NCBI RefSeq assembly: GCF_002953255.1
Contig: NZ_CP026498.1
Span: forward strand, 80,728-144,727
Direction of reading: 5' to 3'
Source of the DNA: Streptomyces sp. CB01881
Lineage (GTDB): Bacteria; Actinomycetota; Actinomycetes; Streptomycetales; Streptomycetaceae
Length of the DNA: 64,000 bases
The translations under genes were made by a program, and so were the position numbers. The number at the start of each line of letters is the position of its first letter. Within the stretch, counting starts at the first letter, position 1. Below, piece by piece: positions 61,164-64,000 of this stretch. Under the pieces are notes generated by a model, which saw only the letters and a program-made list of their open reading frames with translations, ran no database searches and was not told where the DNA came from.

Positions 61164-61196
61164 CCCCCGGCCCCGGCGCCTCGCCGGAGCCGGGGG
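61164..61196. terminator. Hairpin between the two GH27 genes
   Basis: CCCCCGGC (61164-61171) pairs with GCCGGGGG (61189-61196), with an inner CCGGCG/CGCCGG stem. It lies 18 bases after the first GH27 stop and suggests at least partial termination before the second. Confidence 0.55.
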
Positions 61197-61227
61197 TCCT
61201 ACCCAACTCACCCTCTCTGGAGGACCT

Positions 61228-63372
61228 TTGCGCTCCCCCAGCACCTCGCAGACCCGCCGCACCTCGCCGTCCCGCCGCATGGCGTCGGCGTTGACGGCAC
61301 TCACCCTGCTCACCGGCGGCGGGGCCCTCGCCGTCGGACTCCAGCTCGCCACCGCACCGCCGGCGGCGGCCCTCGACAACGGCCTCAACCTGACGCCGCA
61401 GATGGGCTTCAACAACTGGAACTCCACTTACTGCGGCGCCCAGTTCAACGAAGCCATGATCAAGGGCATCGCCGACCTCTTCGTCAGCAAGGGCCTGAAG
61501 GCGGCCGGCTATCAGTACGTCAACCTGGACGACTGCTGGGCGCTGCCCGAGCGCGACGGCTCGGGCAACCTCGTCGCCGACCCGGTCCGCTTCCCCGGCG
61601 GGATCAAGGCGCTCGCCGACTACGTCCACGCCAAGGGCCTGAAGTTCGGCATCTACTCCAGCGCCGGCGTCCACACCTGCGACGTCAAGGGCTTCCCCGG
61701 AGGCCTGGGCCACGAGCAGCAGGACGCCGACCTGTGGGCCTCCTGGGGCGTCGACTACCTGAAGTACGACAACTGCAACAACAAGGGCGTCGACGCCCAG
61801 AAGCGGTACAAGGCGATGGGCGACGCGCTGAAGAAGACCGGCCGCCCGATCCTCTACAGCATCTGCGAGTGGGGCAGCACCGGGCCGTGGAACTGGGCGG
61901 CCCCGGTCGGCAACTCCTGGCGCACCACCGGCGACATCAGCGACACCTGGCAGAGCATGATCTCCATCGCCCAGGCCAACCAGGGCCTGGCCAACTACGC
62001 CAAGGCCGGGGCCTTCAACGACCCCGACATGCTGGAGGTCGGCAACGGCGGCATGACCGGGACGGAGTACCGGACCCACTTCAGCCTCTGGGCCGAGATG
62101 GCCGCCCCCCTGATGATCGGCACCGACCTGCGCACCGCCGAGCCGGAGACCTTCGAGATCCTGACCAACACCGACGTGATCGCGGTGGACCAGGACCCGC
62201 TGGGCCGGCAGGGCGCCGTCGTCTCCAGCGAGAACGGCCTGGTGGTGATGGCCAAGCCGCTGGCGGACGGCAGCCGGGCGGTCACCCTGACGAACGAGGG
62301 CTCGTACGACGCCACCATCACCGCCACGGCGCAGACCGTCGGCATTGCCGGTGCGAAGTCGTACACGGTCAAGGACCTGTGGTCGAAGAAGATCACCAAG
62401 GGCGACGGGACCGTCAGCGCCACGGTGCCGGGGCACGGGACGGCGATGTTCCGGATCACCCCGGACTCGCCCGTCGCCCCGCCGACCGGGGTCACCCAGC
62501 TGAGCGACCTGCCGTTCGCCTCCGTCACCAACTTCTGGGGCCCGGTCGAGCGCGACCGCACCAACGGCGACCACGTGGCCGGTGACGGACAGGCCATCAC
62601 CCTCCGCGGCCGGTCCTACGCCAAGGGCCTGGGCACGCACGCCCCGAGCGAGGTCGCCTTCCACCTCGGCGGCGCCTGCAGGAACCTGGTGACCGACGTG
62701 GGGATCGACGACGACGCCTACGGCAACGGCTCCGCGGTGTTCCGGATCTACAAGGACGACACGCTCGTCGCCGACAGCGGCACCCTCACCGGGAAGGACC
62801 CGGCCAAGCACCTCACCGCCGACCTGACCGGTGCCACCACCGTCCGCCTGGTCGCCACCGACGCGGGCGACGGCACCAGCTACGACCACGCCGACTGGGC
62901 GGGCGCGCGCATCGCCTGCGGCAGCGGCCCGGCCGCCGGCGCCCACCAGCTCTCCGACCTCGCCTGGTCCTCCGCCGGCAACAGCTGGGGCCCGGTCGAG
63001 AAGGACATGAGCAACGGCGACAACCAGGCCCGTGACGGCAGCACCATCACCATCGCGGGCGCCACCTACGCCAAGGGCCTGGGGGTCAACGCCCTCAGCG
63101 AGGTGGTCTACTACCTCGGCGGTTCCTGCTCCTCGCTCACCACCGACGTGGGCGTGGACGCCGAGGCGAACGGCCGCGGCACCGTCTCCTTCGAGATCTA
63201 CAAGGACTCCGTCAAGGTCGCCGACAGCGGCCTGATGACCGCGCGCGACGCCGCCAGGCACCTCACCGCCGACCTCACGGGCGCCGACGAGCTGCACCTC
63301 GTGGTCACCGACGGCGGCGACGGCACCAACAGCGACCACGCCGACTGGGCGGGCCCCGTCCTCACCTGCTGA
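61228..63372 (+). CDS. Secreted GH27 alpha-galactosidase with two NPCBM domains
   Basis: A 714-residue protein with a TTG start at 61228 set by CTGGAGGACC; an ATG at 61279 is an alternative. Signal peptide to about residue 48. Canonical GH27 domain: LTPQMGFNNWNSTYC, LDDCWALPERD, nucleophile Asp181 in KYDNC, YSICEWG, acid/base Asp236 in SWRTTGDISD. After a beta-sandwich (to about 410) come two NPCBM domains (about 415-565 and 575-714), each with TQLSDLPF/HQLSDLAW entry and AKGLG, TDVGID and DHADWAG motifs. It releases alpha-galactose from galactosides or galactomannan. Confidence 0.94.
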   Translation: MRSPSTSQTRRTSPSRRMASALTALTLLTGGGALAVGLQLATAPPAAALDNGLNLTPQMGFNNWNSTYCGAQFNEAMIKGIADLFVSKGLKAAGYQYVNLDDCWALPERDGSGNLVADPVRFPGGIKALADYVHAKGLKFGIYSSAGVHTCDVKGFPGGLGHEQQDADLWASWGVDYLKYDNCNNKGVDAQKRYKAMGDALKKTGRPILYSICEWGSTGPWNWAAPVGNSWRTTGDISDTWQSMISIAQANQGLANYAKAGAFNDPDMLEVGNGGMTGTEYRTHFSLWAEMAAPLMIGTDLRTAEPETFEILTNTDVIAVDQDPLGRQGAVVSSENGLVVMAKPLADGSRAVTLTNEGSYDATITATAQTVGIAGAKSYTVKDLWSKKITKGDGTVSATVPGHGTAMFRITPDSPVAPPTGVTQLSDLPFASVTNFWGPVERDRTNGDHVAGDGQAITLRGRSYAKGLGTHAPSEVAFHLGGACRNLVTDVGIDDDAYGNGSAVFRIYKDDTLVADSGTLTGKDPAKHLTADLTGATTVRLVATDAGDGTSYDHADWAGARIACGSGPAAGAHQLSDLAWSSAGNSWGPVEKDMSNGDNQARDGSTITIAGATYAKGLGVNALSEVVYYLGGSCSSLTTDVGVDAEANGRGTVSFEIYKDSVKVADSGLMTARDAARHLTADLTGADELHLVVTDGGDGTNSDHADWAGPVLTC

Positions 63373-63389
63373 TATCCGCCCCACCGGAA

Positions 63390-63423
63390 GGCGCGGTGCC
63401 GGGCCCCCGCCCGGCACCGCGCC
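63390..63423. terminator. Bidirectional terminator between GH27 and galK
   Basis: GGCGCGGTGCCGGGC (63390-63404) and its exact complement (63409-63423) with loop CCCC, placed 18 bases after the GH27 stop and 17 bases after the convergent galK stop. Confidence 0.85.
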
Positions 63424-63439
63424 GCGTCGTTCGCGGACG

Positions 63440-64000
63440 TCAGGCCAGGCGGTGGGCCCCCGCGGCGGGGGCGGTGGGAAAGACGAGCGGCGCGGTGTGC
63501 CCGGCTTCGGCGAAGGCGCGGGTCACCGCGGTGGTCACCGCGGCGGCCGCGCCGTCCGGGGCCAGGGCGATGACCGAGCCGCCGAAGCCCCCGCCCGTCA
63601 TCCGGGCGCCGAGCGCGCCTGCGGCGACGGCGGCCTCGACGGCGAGGTCGGTCTCGGCGCAGGAGACCCGGAAGTCGTCGCGCAGCGAGGCGTGCCCGGC
63701 GGTGAGGACCGGGCCGAGGGCGGCCGGGTCGCCGCCGTCGAGCAGCGCCACCGCCTCGCGGACCCGGTCGTTCTCGGTGACCACGTGCCGCACCAGCGGC
63801 CTCAGTTCGTCCGGGAGCCCGGCGAGCGCGTCGCCGAGATCGGCGGCCGGGAGGTCGCGCAGGGCGGGCAGTCCGAGCAGGGCGGCGGCGCGTTCGCAGC
63901 CGGCGCGCAGCGCGGCGTACGCGCCGTCGCCGAGGTCGTGCTTGACCCGGGTGTCGATGACGAGGAGGGTCAGGCCGGCGGCGGCGGGATCGAACGGGAC
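63440..64000 (-). CDS. galK: Galactokinase, C-terminal part (gene leaves the window)
   Basis: The last 186 codons. The visible part has LLVIDTRVKHDLGDGAYAAL, RAGCERAAALLG, RHVVTENDRVREAV and the GHMP kinase C-terminal motif GALGARMTGGGFGGSVIAL, diagnostic of galactokinase. It phosphorylates galactose at C1 in the Leloir pathway in the cytoplasm. Its convergence with an alpha-galactosidase gene and proximity to a galactose/arabinose-class importer form a coherent galactoside-use locus. The start and N-terminal galactokinase signature lie outside the window. Confidence 0.93.
   Translation of the reverse strand, partial: VPFDPAAAGLTLLVIDTRVKHDLGDGAYAALRAGCERAAALLGLPALRDLPAADLGDALAGLPDELRPLVRHVVTENDRVREAVALLDGGDPAALGPVLTAGHASLRDDFRVSCAETDLAVEAAVAAGALGARMTGGGFGGSVIALAPDGAAAAVTTAVTRAFAEAGHTAPLVFPTAPAAGAHRLA

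Noticed and set aside
58899..61427. An 842-codon antisense frame across the first GH27 gene
   Set aside because: Typical high-GC shadow opposite a real gene, with repetitive Gly/Val/Arg composition. The sense strand has full GH27 motifs.

Overview
The window is from a very GC-rich actinomycete chromosome, most likely Streptomyces, Kitasatospora or a close relative. Support: strong third-position GC bias, frequent GTG and TTG starts, an SsgA-like sporulation protein, a mycothiol-dependent-type enzyme fold, Tat and lipoprotein exports, and LacI, TetR, DeoR and AraC regulators. I saw no rRNA, tRNA or CRISPR array. Functions rest on motif recognition and family memory, since no search was run.

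Region 1-11.2 kb resembles a DosR/DevR-type hypoxia and redox regulon: the start of a zinc alcohol dehydrogenase, a double-GAF histidine kinase with a DosS-like heme-ligand motif, a NarL-type response regulator, an Acg-type nitroreductase, a SHOCT protein, an Rv1733c-like membrane protein, two tandem universal stress proteins and a flavodoxin. A palindrome of the form GGGCCGNNCGGCCC recurs in the gene-free gaps; it has the same architecture as the mycobacterial DosR box core. A frameshifted IS110-family transposase sits inside this cluster.

Region 11.7-20.5 kb holds an SsgA-like protein, a DUF4190-type membrane protein, a metallo-beta-lactamase-fold hydrolase, a secreted beta-propeller, a TerD-AIM24 fusion followed by two more AIM24 proteins, and a permease gene reduced by an internal in-frame deletion.

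Region 20.5-30.6 kb is a beta-glucan use locus: GH1 beta-glucosidase, two ABC permeases, a lipoprotein binding protein, a LacI repressor and a secreted GH16 glucanase with a carbohydrate-binding module. Perfect TGAGAGCGCTCTCA palindromes lie before the transporter and before the GH16 gene. A FAD monooxygenase and a divergent TetR gene are inserted between them.

Region 30.8-42 kb carries a DUF1304/TetR operon, a Gre-like factor, a DUF1345 protein, a molybdopterin oxidoreductase, a FUSC exporter with a LysR regulator, an N-formylglutamate amidohydrolase-like protein and two poorly characterised proteins. Region 42-45.3 kb (NmrA/AraC pair, small hypotheticals, a broken XRE regulator) ends at an abrupt junction with an acyl-CoA ligase gene.

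Region 45.3-54.7 kb includes the ligase, an SRPBCC protein, a PGRP amidase, a sirtuin, a DeoR regulator, a SixA-type phosphatase, a mycothiol-type/imine-reductase-like pair and a GlxA-type regulator. Region 54.7-64 kb is a galactoside or arabinoside locus: an AraF-like ABC importer divergent from two secreted GH27 enzymes, then the 3' part of galK.
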